Below the pieces are notes generated by a model that saw only the letters and a program-made list of their open reading frames with translations, was not told the origin of the DNA and searched no databases. Shown here piece by piece: positions 15,972 through 27,470 of a stretch of DNA of 64,000 nucleotides. The translations under genes and the position numbers were made by a program. Every line of letters begins with the position of its first letter. The first letter of the stretch is position 1. The DNA is from Rhodovulum adriaticum (lineage in GTDB: Bacteria > Pseudomonadota > Alphaproteobacteria > Rhodobacterales > Rhodobacteraceae). Location of the stretch: contig NZ_SLXL01000001.1 of assembly GCF_004345735.1 (NCBI RefSeq), positions 1 to 64,000 on the forward strand, read 5' to 3'.

Positions 15972-17195
15972 TTAGTCGTAGCTGCGCTGATCGTCGATGA
16001 CCTTGCCGTCATTGGGCAGGCTGCCGGGCGGCACCAAATCGACCTGCCCCCTGAGTTTCAGCACCTCGACGATGCTGGCGGCAAAGGGCGCCGGGTCGGT
16101 GGCCCCGGTCTCGATCTGGACGGTCATGGTGTCCATCTCGCCGTCGCGCCCGGCAATCACGCGGGCGCGCAGGGCCTCGGGGTGGCGGGCGAGCAGATCG
16201 GCCACCTGCTCGGGGCGGACGAACATGCCCTTGATCTTGGTCGTCTGGTCGGCGCGGCCCATCCAGCCCTTGATCCGCATGTTGGTGCGCCCGCAGGGCG
16301 AGGTGCCCGGCAGCACCGCGGACAGGTCGCCGGTGGCAAAACGGACCAGCGGATAATCGGTGTTCAGGCTGGTGACCACGACCTCGCCGACCTCGCCCTC
16401 TGGCACAGGCGTGCCGGTGCCGGGGCGGACGATTTCGACGATCACACCCTCGTCCACGATCATGCCGTCCATCGCGGGGGATTCGTAGGCGATGTTGCCC
16501 AGGTCGGCGGTGGCGTAGCATTGCAGGCAGGCGATCCCGCGATCGGCATATTCCTGGCGCAGCGAGGGGAACAGCGCACCGCCCGACACCGCCGCGCGGG
16601 TGATCCGCGACAGGTCCAGGCCCAGCGCGTCAGCCTTGTCCAGAATGATCTTGAGGTAGTCAGGCGTTCCCGCATAGGCGGTGACGCCGATGTCATGGGC
16701 GGCGCGGGCCTGCAATTCGGTCTGGCCGGTACCGGCGGGCAGCACCGCAGCCCCCACCGCCCGCGCGCCGTTTTCAAAGATCATGCCGGCGGGGGTCAGA
16801 TGGTAGCCAAAGCAGTTCTGCACGATATCGCCCGCACCGATCCCGCAGGCATGCAGGAATCGGCCCATGCGCCACCAGTCCGCGCTGACCCGGCCGGGTT
16901 CGTAGATCGGGCCAGGCGACTGAAAGACGTGATCGAAGCCCGCGGCGGGCCGCGTGGTGAACCCGCCAAAGGGCGCATCGGCCGCCTGCGCCCCGGTCAG
17001 TTCCGATTTACGCAGCACCGGCAGGGCGGCCAGCGTCGCACGGTCAGTAATCTGCGCGGGGTCCACATCGGCCAGGCTGTCGGCATAGCCAGGCAGTCCC
17101 TTGGCCGTCGCGATCAGCGCAGGCAGGCACTGGGCCAGCGAGCCCCCCCGTTCATCGGCAGAGCGGGTTTCCAGGTCGTCGAAATAGCTGCTCAT
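15972..17195 (-). CDS. PaaK-like phenylacetate-CoA ligase family protein
   Basis: A 407-residue adenylate-forming ligase related to phenylacetate-CoA ligase. Visible features are CFGYHLTPAGMIFENGARAVG, QCYATADLGNIAYE and the hinge/C-domain stretch GRADQTTKIKGMFVRP. It is somewhat shorter than PaaK (about 430-440) and the canonical P-loop serine/glycine motif is weak. The aromatic or fatty acid substrate is unknown. It is the last gene of the leftward Liv-type transporter cluster, 142 bases after livF. The expected job is activation of the imported acid. Confidence 0.82.
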   Translation of the reverse strand: MSSYFDDLETRSADERGGSLAQCLPALIATAKGLPGYADSLADVDPAQITDRATLAALPVLRKSELTGAQAADAPFGGFTTRPAAGFDHVFQSPGPIYEPGRVSADWWRMGRFLHACGIGAGDIVQNCFGYHLTPAGMIFENGARAVGAAVLPAGTGQTELQARAAHDIGVTAYAGTPDYLKIILDKADALGLDLSRITRAAVSGGALFPSLRQEYADRGIACLQCYATADLGNIAYESPAMDGMIVDEGVIVEIVRPGTGTPVPEGEVGEVVVTSLNTDYPLVRFATGDLSAVLPGTSPCGRTNMRIKGWMGRADQTTKIKGMFVRPEQVADLLARHPEALRARVIAGRDGEMDTMTVQIETGATDPAPFAASIVEVLKLRGQVDLVPPGSLPNDGKVIDDQRSYD

Positions 17196-17337
17196 GGGTT
17201 CGGTTCCTTTGCCACCCGGGTCGTCCTTGCCAGCATGGCCTGCCGCTCAGGTCTGTGCCACAGGGTTCAATTCCTGCCGCGTCCAGCCGCGGGTGACCGC
17301 GCGTCCGGGCCATCGCGCATCTCTGCTGGTGCCGCAT

Positions 17338-18159
17338 TCATGACAGCCAGCGCTTGCGGCGGCGATAGCTGCGCACGTCGCGGAACGATTTGCGGCCCTC
17401 ATCGGCCATGCCGAGGTAGAATTCCTTGACGTCCGGGTTTTCGCGCAGGTCGGCGGCGGGGCCGTCCATCACGATACGACCCGATTCCAGGATATAGCCG
17501 TAATGGGCATAGCGCAGGGCGACATTGGTGTTCTGCTCTGCCAGCAGAAAGGTCACGCCCTCATTCTCGTTCACGGATTTCACGATCTCGAAGATCTGTT
17601 CGACCAGCTGCGGCGCCAGCCCCATGGACGGTTCGTCCAGCAGGATCGTTTCCGGCCGGGACATCAGCGCGCGGCCGATCGCCGTCATTTGCTGTTCGCC
17701 GCCCGAGGTATAGCCGGCCTGGGATTTGCGCCGCTCTTTCAGGCGGGGGAAGTAGGTATAGACCATCTCCAGATCTGCCGCGATCGCCCCCTTGTCGGGG
17801 CGGGTATAGGCGCCGGTCAGCAGGTTTTCCTCCACCGTCAGGTGTTCGAAACAGTGCCGCCCCTCCATCACCTGGATCACGCCCTTCTTGACCAGGTCCG
17901 CGGGATTCAGATCCTGCACCCGCTCTCCCCGGTAGAGGATGGATCCTTTGGTCACCTCGCCGCGTTCGGAATGCAGCAGGTTGGAGATCGCCTTGAGGGT
18001 CGTCGTCTTGCCCGCACCGTTGCCCCCCAACAGCGCGGTGATCCCGCCCTTGGGCACGTTCAGCGAGACCCCCTTCAGCACAAGGATCACATGGTTATAG
18101 ATCACCTCGATATTATTGACTTCCAGCAGGGTGTCTTGGGTGCGTCCAGCGTCCAGCAT
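17338..18159 (-). CDS. livF: Liv-type ABC transporter ATPase (LivF)
   Basis: A 273-residue ATPase of the branched-chain amino acid/amide (HAAT) importer family. Walker A is GGNGAGKTT, the signature is TSGGEQQM, and Walker B is ILLDEPSMGLAP. The basic C-terminal extension (DVRSYRRRKRWLS) is longer than in LivF of E. coli. The ATG at 18159 is preferred; the upstream frame crosses the strong hairpin that follows the binding-protein gene. In this cluster the cargo is probably a carboxylic acid and not leucine, given the flanking CoA ligases (inference). Confidence 0.93.
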   Translation of the reverse strand: MLDAGRTQDTLLEVNNIEVIYNHVILVLKGVSLNVPKGGITALLGGNGAGKTTTLKAISNLLHSERGEVTKGSILYRGERVQDLNPADLVKKGVIQVMEGRHCFEHLTVEENLLTGAYTRPDKGAIAADLEMVYTYFPRLKERRKSQAGYTSGGEQQMTAIGRALMSRPETILLDEPSMGLAPQLVEQIFEIVKSVNENEGVTFLLAEQNTNVALRYAHYGYILESGRIVMDGPAADLRENPDVKEFYLGMADEGRKSFRDVRSYRRRKRWLS

Positions 18160-18184
18160 GCCCGGTCGGCCTTTCTTGTCGGAA

Positions 18185-18211
18185 GGCCCCGGCGCACAGC
18201 GCGCCGGGGCC
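18185..18211 (-). repeat. 11-bp hairpin after the binding-protein gene
   Basis: GGCCCCGGCGC (18185-18195) and GCGCCGGGGCC (18201-18211) form a perfect stem with loop ACAGC, starting 10 bases past the binding-protein stop. No T-run follows. Such hairpins typically stabilise the abundant binding-protein mRNA relative to downstream livF. Confidence 0.65.
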
Positions 18212-18220
18212 GGGGTGGGG

Positions 18221-19501
18221 TCAGTCGCAGCGCAGATCGATGCCGTTCTCGGCGGCAAAGGCCATCGAGTCCTCTTCGACCAGCGGATCGATGATCGCGT
18301 CGTCAGGCGAGATATAGTCGGTCAGCGCGACCCACTTGCCCTCGCCCGCGTTCCACTGCTGCAGGATGCCCATGCCGGACCCGCCGTGATCGGCGCAGGT
18401 CACGCCGAATTCCGGGCCGATACCGGGGGCGCCCAGGGCCTCCATCTTGGCGGCATCCATCACCAGCGCCTCCATCCCGTCGCGCATCATCGCGGCGGTG
18501 ATGTCGGGCGTGCCGTGGATTTCCTGCGCGGTCTTGGCCGCCTCGACCGCCAGCATCGCGGCGTACATGCCACGGGTATACAGCACCTTGCCGATGTTCG
18601 ACCCGTCACCGGCGGCCATCCCCTTGTCCGCGACATAGGTACGGATGTCGTCAAACACCGGCAGATCGGCGATGCGGTTCATGTTCAGCGCCTTGTAGCC
18701 GTCAGCAGCCATGCCCGCAGGGGTCACGTCATGTTCGGCGCCCGCCCACCAGTTGCCGATGAAGTTTTCCATCGGGAAACGGATATTGGCGGCCTCTTGA
18801 ATGGCGACCTGGTTCATCACGCCCCAGCCCCACATGATGACGTAGTCGGGGCGTTCACGGCGGATCTGCAGCCATTGCGATTTCTGTTCCTGGCCGGGGT
18901 GGTCCACGGCGATGGTCGTCAGGTCGAAACCGTGCTTGGCCGACAGTCCCTCCAGGGTGCGGATCGGTTCCTTGCCATAGGCAGAGTTGTGATAAAGCAG
19001 CGCGATCTTCTTGTCGCCCAGGTCGCCGCCGCTTTCGTCCAGCAGGTACTTGATCGCCACCGAGGCCGCGTTCCAGTAGTTGGCCGGGTAGTTGAACACC
19101 CACTCGAACACCTTGCCGTTCGCCGCCGAGGTGCGGCCATAGCCCATCGTGTGCAGCGGGATGCCATCGGCGGACACTTTGGGGATCAGCTGATACGTGA
19201 TGCCCGTGGACAGCGGCTGATAGATCAGCGCGCCCTCGCCCTTGGTGGCCTCGTAGCATTCCACCCCTTTTTCGGTGTTGTAGCCGGTTTCACACTCGAT
19301 CACGCGGGCGGGCACGCCGCCGATCCCGCCGTCGCGTTCGTTCACCAGGGTAAAATAGTCCTGGTAACCGTCGGAAAACGGGATGCCGCCCGCCGCATAC
19401 GGGCCGGTGCGGTAGCTGAGATCGGGGAACACCAGGTCCGCCAGCGCCGGCCCGGCGGCCAGCGCCGCGCCCAACGCGATGGATGCAAGCTTCAGTTTCA
19501 T
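18221..19501 (-). CDS. Liv-type periplasmic substrate-binding protein
   Basis: A 426-residue periplasmic binding protein with Sec signal MKLKLASIALGAALAAGPALA. The mature region follows the Peripla_BP_6 layout: FSDGYQDYFTLVNERDGGIGG, then GYNTEKGVECYE and a second lobe beginning near KKIALLYHNSAYGKEP. GGGAGGAG precedes the ATG at 19501. The larger than usual size resembles binding proteins linked to aromatic or aliphatic acid uptake. The ligand is not predictable from sequence alone. Confidence 0.92.
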   Translation of the reverse strand: MKLKLASIALGAALAAGPALADLVFPDLSYRTGPYAAGGIPFSDGYQDYFTLVNERDGGIGGVPARVIECETGYNTEKGVECYEATKGEGALIYQPLSTGITYQLIPKVSADGIPLHTMGYGRTSAANGKVFEWVFNYPANYWNAASVAIKYLLDESGGDLGDKKIALLYHNSAYGKEPIRTLEGLSAKHGFDLTTIAVDHPGQEQKSQWLQIRRERPDYVIMWGWGVMNQVAIQEAANIRFPMENFIGNWWAGAEHDVTPAGMAADGYKALNMNRIADLPVFDDIRTYVADKGMAAGDGSNIGKVLYTRGMYAAMLAVEAAKTAQEIHGTPDITAAMMRDGMEALVMDAAKMEALGAPGIGPEFGVTCADHGGSGMGILQQWNAGEGKWVALTDYISPDDAIIDPLVEEDSMAFAAENGIDLRCD

Positions 19502-19569
19502 TTCAGGGTCTCCTCCCACTGTTTGCGGTCTTGCCGGGTTGTCCCGGTCGTTCGCGCATGCTGCCGCCC

Positions 19570-20646
19570 CTAGTGCGGGAACGGCCAAAGCCTGAGTTTT
19601 TCCTTGCCGATCCGCCAGAGTTGCGCCAGCCCGTGCGGCTCGGCGATCAGGAACACAATGATCAGCGCCCCCACGATCATCAGCTGCAGATGCGCCGTCA
19701 GGTCCGTGGGCCAGCCCATCCCCCCGACCAACAGGTTCTTCAGCAGGACGGGCAGCAGCACCATAAAGGCCGCCCCGGCAAAACTGCCGAAGATGGAGCC
19801 AAGCCCGCCGATGATGATCATGAACAGCACCAGGAACGATTTCTGGATGCCAAAGGCCTCGCCCACCTCGACCGCGCCCAGATAGACGGCAAAGAACAGC
19901 GCACCCGCGATCCCGATATAGAAGGACGAGACCGCAAAGGCCGTCAGCTTCGCCTTCAGCGGGTTCACCCCGATGATCTCGGCCGCGATGTCCATGTCAC
20001 GGATCGCCATCCACGAGCGCCCGACCGTGCCGCGCGTCAGGTTGCGCGCCATCCAGGCCAGCACCACCACAAAGACCAGGCAGATCAGGTACTGCGCCCA
20101 GGCCTCGGTGTTGGGGCCGGTGACGGGGATGCCCGCGACCGTGCGCTCGGGCGCGTTGATCTGACCCGAGGCCGAGTAGTTGTAGAACCACGGCACCTTG
20201 TTGAAGAGCCACACAAGGAAGAACTGCGCAGCCAGCGTGGCGACCGCCAGGTAAAACCCCTTGATCCGCAGCGATGGCAGCCCGAACAGCACGCCGACGG
20301 CGGCGGTCACGAAACCCGCGCCAAGGATGTGCAGCACGATGTTCACATCCGGAAAGGCGGTCATCAGCTTGTAGCAGGCATAGGCCCCCACCGCCATGAA
20401 CCCCCCGGTGCCCAGCGACAGCTGCCCGCAATATCCCACCAGGATATTCAGCCCGATCGCCGCGATCGCGTAGATCAGGAATGGCACGAAAATCGCATTG
20501 GCCCAGTAATCGTCGATCACGAAGGGAATGACCGCGAAGGCGGCAAACAGGACCGCCAGATAACGATAGCGGTCAAGACGGATCGGAAAGGTCTGATTAT
20601 CCGCCGCGTAGGATGTCTTGAAATCGCCGGCTTCGCGGTAAAACAT
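19570..20646 (-). CDS. livM: Liv-type ABC permease (LivM)
   Basis: A 358-residue inner-membrane permease with about ten hydrophobic helices. Family signatures are GLNILVGYCGQLSLGTGGF and the cytoplasmic coupling loop RNLTRGTVGRSWMAIRDMDI. It forms the channel with LivH. It directly abuts the small membrane protein gene upstream, with no gap. Confidence 0.94.
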   Translation of the reverse strand: MFYREAGDFKTSYAADNQTFPIRLDRYRYLAVLFAAFAVIPFVIDDYWANAIFVPFLIYAIAAIGLNILVGYCGQLSLGTGGFMAVGAYACYKLMTAFPDVNIVLHILGAGFVTAAVGVLFGLPSLRIKGFYLAVATLAAQFFLVWLFNKVPWFYNYSASGQINAPERTVAGIPVTGPNTEAWAQYLICLVFVVVLAWMARNLTRGTVGRSWMAIRDMDIAAEIIGVNPLKAKLTAFAVSSFYIGIAGALFFAVYLGAVEVGEAFGIQKSFLVLFMIIIGGLGSIFGSFAGAAFMVLLPVLLKNLLVGGMGWPTDLTAHLQLMIVGALIIVFLIAEPHGLAQLWRIGKEKLRLWPFPH

Positions 20647-20889
20647 TCAGATCTCCCTTGCCAGTCCGGGGGCACGCGGGACGCGCACAGGCGCCCGCCG
20701 CAGGTGGGGCCGTTTACCGGACACAAGGCGCACCCAGCAAAGCATGCCCATCAGGAACCCGGCAAAGGCCAGAAGCGCATAGGTCGTCGGCATCCAGGCG
20801 GCATCCTGCAACGAGGCGACCGCGAGATAGGCGAAGCTATAGAAAAAGCCCCAGCCGACGACACATGCAATGGCGTACAGTTTCTTCAT
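20647..20889 (-). CDS. Small two-helix membrane protein in the Liv cluster
   Basis: An 80-residue protein with two hydrophobic segments (IACVVGWGFFYSFAYLAVA and ALLAFAGFLMGMLCWV) and a basic, proline-rich cytoplasmic-type tail (RPHLRRAPVRVPRAP). Its ATG at 20889 sits two bases after the livH stop, and its stop touches the livM start, so it is translated as part of the operon. I recognise no family. The position suggests an accessory to the two permeases. Confidence 0.75.
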   Translation of the reverse strand: MKKLYAIACVVGWGFFYSFAYLAVASLQDAAWMPTTYALLAFAGFLMGMLCWVRLVSGKRPHLRRAPVRVPRAPGLAREI

Positions 20890-20891
20890 CC

Positions 20892-21908
20892 CTAGACCCT
20901 TTCGATAATCTTTTCCCCGAACAGGCCCTGCGGCCTGAACACCAGAAAGATTAGGGCCAGCACATAGGCGAACCAGTTTTCGGTCGCGCTCATGGTGAAG
21001 CCGAAGGCGTCGCCGAACCACGACGACGATACGGTGAACTCGAACAGCTTTTCGCCGACACCGATGATAAGCCCGCCCACGATGGCGCCGGGGATAGAGG
21101 TAAAGCCGCCCAGCATCAGCACCGGCAACGCCTTGAGCGCGATCAGCGACAGGCTGAACTGCACCCCCGATTTCGCACCCCACATGATGCCCGCGACCAG
21201 CGCGACAAAGCCCGCGATAGACCAGACCAGCACCCAGATAAAGCGCAGGCTGATCCCCACCGACAGCGCCGCCTGGTGGTCGTCTGCCACCGCGCGCAGG
21301 GCGCGGCCCTGCTTGGAGTATTGCGAAAACACCGTCAGGCCGATCACCAGCACCGCGGCAACCAGGGCGGCCACGATATCCAGCTTGTCGATGAAGAACC
21401 CGTAGAAGCCGTCCCCGCCCAGCACGGCGGTCTTTTCCTCGATCCAGAAACTGCCACCCTGGGGCAAGCCGACATCCAGGGTCTTGATCTCGGACCCCCA
21501 CATGATGTCGCCCAGACCCTCCAGGAAATAGGCCAGGCCGATGGTCGCCATGAACAGGATGATGGGTTCCTGATTCACCAGATGTTTCAGGATGAACCGC
21601 TCGATCGCGATGGCCAGCAGGATCATCACGCCAACGGTCAACAGGATGGCCAGCAGCGCTGGCAGGTGCCAGCCAAAGTGGTGCAACTCGGTGCCGAACA
21701 TGGCGTTTATCAGGTGGGCAAAGGGAATTTGCCCCTCTTGCAGGCCGACCAGCGTCAGCGCGGCGAACAGCGCCAGCACGCCCTGGGCATAGTTGAAGAT
21801 GCCCGACGCCTTGAAGATCAGCACAAAGCCCAAGGCCACCAGCGCGTACAGCACGCCCGCCATCAGGCCGTTAATCATCACCTCTACGGCATACAGAAAT
21901 TCAGTCAT
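20892..21908 (-). CDS. livH: Liv-type ABC permease (LivH)
   Basis: A 338-residue inner-membrane permease. The N-terminal GLMAGVLYALVALGFVLIFK and FNYAQGVLALFAA are typical of LivH, as is the coupling loop SKQGRALRAVADDHQAA. It is longer than E. coli LivH (308) by an insert after residue 55 and a loop around 165-175. It overlaps livG by eight bases. Confidence 0.94.
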   Translation of the reverse strand: MTEFLYAVEVMINGLMAGVLYALVALGFVLIFKASGIFNYAQGVLALFAALTLVGLQEGQIPFAHLINAMFGTELHHFGWHLPALLAILLTVGVMILLAIAIERFILKHLVNQEPIILFMATIGLAYFLEGLGDIMWGSEIKTLDVGLPQGGSFWIEEKTAVLGGDGFYGFFIDKLDIVAALVAAVLVIGLTVFSQYSKQGRALRAVADDHQAALSVGISLRFIWVLVWSIAGFVALVAGIMWGAKSGVQFSLSLIALKALPVLMLGGFTSIPGAIVGGLIIGVGEKLFEFTVSSSWFGDAFGFTMSATENWFAYVLALIFLVFRPQGLFGEKIIERV

Positions 21909-22718
21909 GGCTGACCCCCAGATAGGCGTCGATCACATCCTGGTTGCGGCGCACCTCGTCCGGCGGGCCGTCGCCGATCTTTTTGCCGTAATCCATGACG
22001 ACCACGCGGTCGGACAGGTCCATGACCACGCCCATGTCGTGTTCGATCAGCACGATGGTGGTGCCGAACTCGTCGTTCACATCAAGGATGAAGCGGGACA
22101 TGTCCTCTTTCTCCTCGACATTCATGCCGGCCATCGGTTCGTCCAGCAGCAGCAGGCGCGGTTCGGCGGCCAACGCGCGGCCCAGTTCCACCCGCTTTTG
22201 CAGGCCATAGGGCAGGCGCCCGACCGGCGTCTTGCGGATGTGCTGGATTTCCAGAAAGTCGATGATCTTCTCCACCGCCTCGCGGTGCTCGGTTTCCTCG
22301 CGCTGCGCACGGCCCCACCACAGCGCCTGCGCGGCCAGCGAGGATTTCATCCGCGTGATCCGGCCGGTCATGATGTTGTCCAGCGTGGACATGCCGGAAA
22401 ACAGCGCGATGTTCTGGAACGTGCGCGCGATGCCCTGGCGGGCCACCTGATAGGGGCGCATCGGCGGGCGCTTGCCCCCCTCGAACCAGACCTCGCCCTC
22501 GGTCGGGGTGTAGAACCCCGATATGACGTTCAGCATCGACGACTTGCCCGCGCCGTTCGGGCCGATGATCGCGCGGATTTCGCCCTCGCGGATATCGAAG
22601 GAAATATCCTTGATCGCGACCACCCCGCCAAAGCGCAGGGTGATATTGCGCAGCTCCATCACCGCGTCGCCGATGGTGCGGCCATCCTCGGTGACGTAAG
22701 GCTCGTAAGACACCATGT

Positions 22719-22722
<4 letters not shown>
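21901..22722 (-). CDS. livG: Liv-type ABC transporter ATPase (LivG)
   Basis: A 273-residue ATPase with Walker A GPNGAGKSS, an atypical signature LPYGLQKRVE in place of LSGGQ (common in LivG: LAYGQQRRLE), and Walker B LLLLDEPMAGM. The N-terminus has a 20-residue extension before the ATPase fold. The start overlaps the ligase stop by four bases (ATGA) and the end overlaps livH. Confidence 0.95.
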
Positions 22723-24881
<2,159 letters not shown>

Positions 24882-25114
24882 GTCTTCTCCTCCCTAGTGC
24901 CGAAAATCCCCGTCCGCGTTTATCACATGCGGATCTGGCAGGATGTCCCGGCCCGGCCCGTTTGGCGGGCCTTCTCGTTTTCGCCGGTTGGCCCGGCAGG
25001 TTTCCTCATCATGCCGCGGTGCAACCCTTTTCGGGCCTCCTCTGCATCGCGGCGCTGGTTGCAACGTTACGCATGCCCCCGGCCCGGTCAAGAAAAAGGT
25101 TGCCCCCCCGCCCC

Positions 25115-25143
25115 TTGGCCCGGCCCGGGCTTTGGCCTAGACC
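25115..25143 (+). promoter_or_regulatory. Possible promoter of the saccharopine operon
   Basis: TTGGCC (25115-25120), 17-base spacer, TAGACC (25138-25143), about 26 bases before the ATG. The rest of the 24882-25168 divergent gap holds a GGCCCG/CGGGCC hairpin near 24954-24970 but no gene. Confidence 0.38.
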
Positions 25144-25168
25144 CAAGGGAAAGGCGAAAAGGGGACAT

Positions 25169-26218
25169 ATGGCACATCTCTGGGTCCGGGCCGAACAGCG
25201 CCCAAACGAGGAACGGGTGGGGCTGACGCCCGAGGGTGCAGCGGCCCTGATCGCGGCCGGCCACCGCGTCAGCATCGAGCAAAGCAGCGTGCGCGCAATC
25301 CCCATCCACGGCTACGCCACAGCCGGCTGCGAAATCGTCCCCGAAAACACATGGCCCGAGGCCCCGGCCGACGCGATCGTCTTCGGCCTGAAGGAATTGC
25401 CAGAAGACGGCACGCCCCTGCCCCACCGCCACATCATGTTCGGCCATGCCTACAAGGGCCAGCCCGCCGGGCGCGAATTGCTGAAACGGTTCAAGGCCGG
25501 GGGCGGCACCCTCTACGACCTGGAATACCTGGTGGACGAGAACGGGCGCCGCGTCGCGGCCTTCGGCTACTGGGCGGGCTACGCGGGCGCGGCGGTCAGC
25601 CTGCAATGCTGGGCCGCGCAACAGCGGGGCAGCATCGCCGGACCCGTGGGCGTGCATGGGTCGTCCAAAGACCTGATTGCCGCGCTGGCCGAAACGCTCG
25701 CGGGGCTTGACCGCCCCCGCGCCATCGTCATCGGCGCGCTCGGGCGCGTGGGCACCGGCGCGGCGGACCTGTGCGACGCGATGGGGGTTGCGGTCACGAA
25801 ATGGGACATGGCCGAAACCGCCCATGGCGGCCCCTTCCCCGAGATCCTGGAACACGAAATCTTCCTCAACTGCATCCTGGCGATGCCGGGCACCCCGGTC
25901 TTCGTGCCGGAAACGGCGAAACGGGACGAACGCCGCCTCAGCGTGATCGGCGATATCGCCTGCGACCCGACCTCCGACTTTTCGCCGATCAAGGTCTACG
26001 ACCGCGCCACCGACTGGCAAGCCCCCGCCCTGCGCGTGCATGACGCCCCGGTGCTGGACGTGACCGCCATCGACAACCTGCCCTCGATGCTGCCGGTCGA
26101 ATCTTCGCAGGATTACGCGGCGCAACTGCTGCCCGCGCTGCTGGCCCTGCACGACCTTGAGACCGGCGTCTGGGGCCGGGCCAAGGCCCAGTTCGACACG
26201 CACACCGCAACGATCTGA
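25169..26218 (+). CDS. Saccharopine dehydrogenase, lysine-forming type
   Basis: A 349-residue LYS1-like enzyme that interconverts saccharopine and L-lysine plus 2-oxoglutarate with NAD. It starts WVRAEQRPNEERVGLTPEGA, the alanine-dehydrogenase-like N-lobe with the conserved Arg/Glu. The nucleotide fold is seen in AIVIGALGRVGTGAADLC and the active-site helix in MPGTPVFVPE. AAAAGGGG precedes the ATG. The next gene, 10 bases on, encodes the partner enzyme, so both halves of the saccharopine path are co-transcribed. Direction (lysine breakdown is likelier in this group) is inferred. Confidence 0.93.
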   Translation: MAHLWVRAEQRPNEERVGLTPEGAAALIAAGHRVSIEQSSVRAIPIHGYATAGCEIVPENTWPEAPADAIVFGLKELPEDGTPLPHRHIMFGHAYKGQPAGRELLKRFKAGGGTLYDLEYLVDENGRRVAAFGYWAGYAGAAVSLQCWAAQQRGSIAGPVGVHGSSKDLIAALAETLAGLDRPRAIVIGALGRVGTGAADLCDAMGVAVTKWDMAETAHGGPFPEILEHEIFLNCILAMPGTPVFVPETAKRDERRLSVIGDIACDPTSDFSPIKVYDRATDWQAPALRVHDAPVLDVTAIDNLPSMLPVESSQDYAAQLLPALLALHDLETGVWGRAKAQFDTHTATI

Positions 26219-26228
26219 GGAGCGCGCG

Positions 26229-27368
26229 ATGACCATCCACTGGTGCGGCACCGGCCTTTCCGCAATCCCCGGCCTGCGCCGCCTGATCCAGGCCGACCAC
26301 CCCGTCACCGTCTGGAACCGAACCCTCGACAAGGCGCAGGCGGCGGTCGGTGACCTGACCGGCGACATCCACGCCTTCGATCCCGACGCGCTGGCCGCAA
26401 TTCTGGCCCCCGGCGACGTGGTGGTCTCGATGCTGCCGGCGGACTGGCACGTGCCGCTGGCCGAACTTGCCATCCACAAGGGCGCACATTTCGTCTCTTC
26501 CAGCTACATCGCGCCCGAGATGCGCGCGCTGGATCAGCGGGCCCGCGTCGCCGGTGTGGCGCTGGTCAACGAAATCGGGCTGGACCCCGGCATTGACCAC
26601 CTGATGGCCCATTGGCTGATGGCCGATTACCGCGCCTCGGGCGCGCATGACCCGGAAAACGACTTTTCCTTCACCTCCTATTGCGGCGGCGTGCCGAAAA
26701 TCCCCAACGCCTTCCGCTACAAGTTCAGTTGGTCGCCGCTCGGCGTGCTCAAGGCGCTGCGCTCGCCCTCCCGCTCGATCCGGGAATTTTCAGAACTGAA
26801 TGTGCAACGCCCCTGGGACGCGCTCGGCCGCTATGACGCGCCCCTGCCAACCCCCGAAACGTTCGAGGTCTACCCCAACCGCGACTCGCTGCCCTTCCTG
26901 GCCGAATACGGGTTCGAACAGGGCTGGAAGGTCCGCGATTTCGTGCGCGGCACCCTGCGCCTGAACGGCTGGGCCGCGGCCTGGTCGGACATTTTCACGG
27001 AAATCGAAACCCTTCAGGGCCCCGAGGGCGAGGCCCGCCTGCGCGAGATGTCCGCCCGGCTGTGGCGCGACAACGCCTATGGCCCGGACGATCCCGACCG
27101 CGTGGTCCTGTGCGTTGCCCTGCACGTCCGCCGCGTAGGCGAAACCGTCTATCACAAGACCTACACGATGGATGCCTGGGGCGATGCGCGCGGCACGGCA
27201 ATGGCGCGGCTGGTCTCGATCCCGGTCTCGCTGGCGGTCGAGGCCGTCCTGAACCGCGAGATCCCCGCCGGCGTCTCGGCCGCGCCCCGCGACCCGAAAC
27301 TGATAAACCGCTTCATGGATCAGGTCGATCGCCTGGCCCAGCACCTGCAAGTGGTGGATCACACCTGA
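26229..27368 (+). CDS. Saccharopine dehydrogenase, glutamate-forming type
   Basis: A 379-residue LYS9-like enzyme: saccharopine to glutamate plus 2-aminoadipate semialdehyde. The N-terminus is a short Rossmann fold (IHWCGTGLSAIPGLRRLI) with VSMLPADWHVPLA and the active-site stretch NEIGLDPGIDHLMA, both hallmarks of the family. GAGGAG lies before the ATG. It ends near 27368, facing a 3' hairpin element that belongs to the convergent gene. Confidence 0.92.
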   Translation: MTIHWCGTGLSAIPGLRRLIQADHPVTVWNRTLDKAQAAVGDLTGDIHAFDPDALAAILAPGDVVVSMLPADWHVPLAELAIHKGAHFVSSSYIAPEMRALDQRARVAGVALVNEIGLDPGIDHLMAHWLMADYRASGAHDPENDFSFTSYCGGVPKIPNAFRYKFSWSPLGVLKALRSPSRSIREFSELNVQRPWDALGRYDAPLPTPETFEVYPNRDSLPFLAEYGFEQGWKVRDFVRGTLRLNGWAAAWSDIFTEIETLQGPEGEARLREMSARLWRDNAYGPDDPDRVVLCVALHVRRVGETVYHKTYTMDAWGDARGTAMARLVSIPVSLAVEAVLNREIPAGVSAAPRDPKLINRFMDQVDRLAQHLQVVDHT

Positions 27369-27378
27369 ACCGGCCGCC

Positions 27379-27464
27379 TTCTTCTTGGAAAAATACCCCG
27401 GGGGAGTCGCCCGGAAACGGGCGACGGGGGCAGCGCCCCCACGCGTCTTGTCCCGCAAGACGCG
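27379..27464 (-). repeat. 3' element, copy B
   Basis: Read on the minus strand, straight after the stop of the gene ending at 27471: hairpin CGCGTCTTG/CAAGACGCG (27464-27442), hairpin GGGGGC-GCT-GCCCCC, hairpin GTCGCCCG-TTTC-CGGGCGAC, then CCCCCGGGGTATTTTTCC and AAGAAGAAG ending at 27379. Same three-hairpin order as copy E. The GGGGTATTTTT part can act as an intrinsic terminator. Confidence 0.75.
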
Positions 27465-27470
27465 CCCGGC

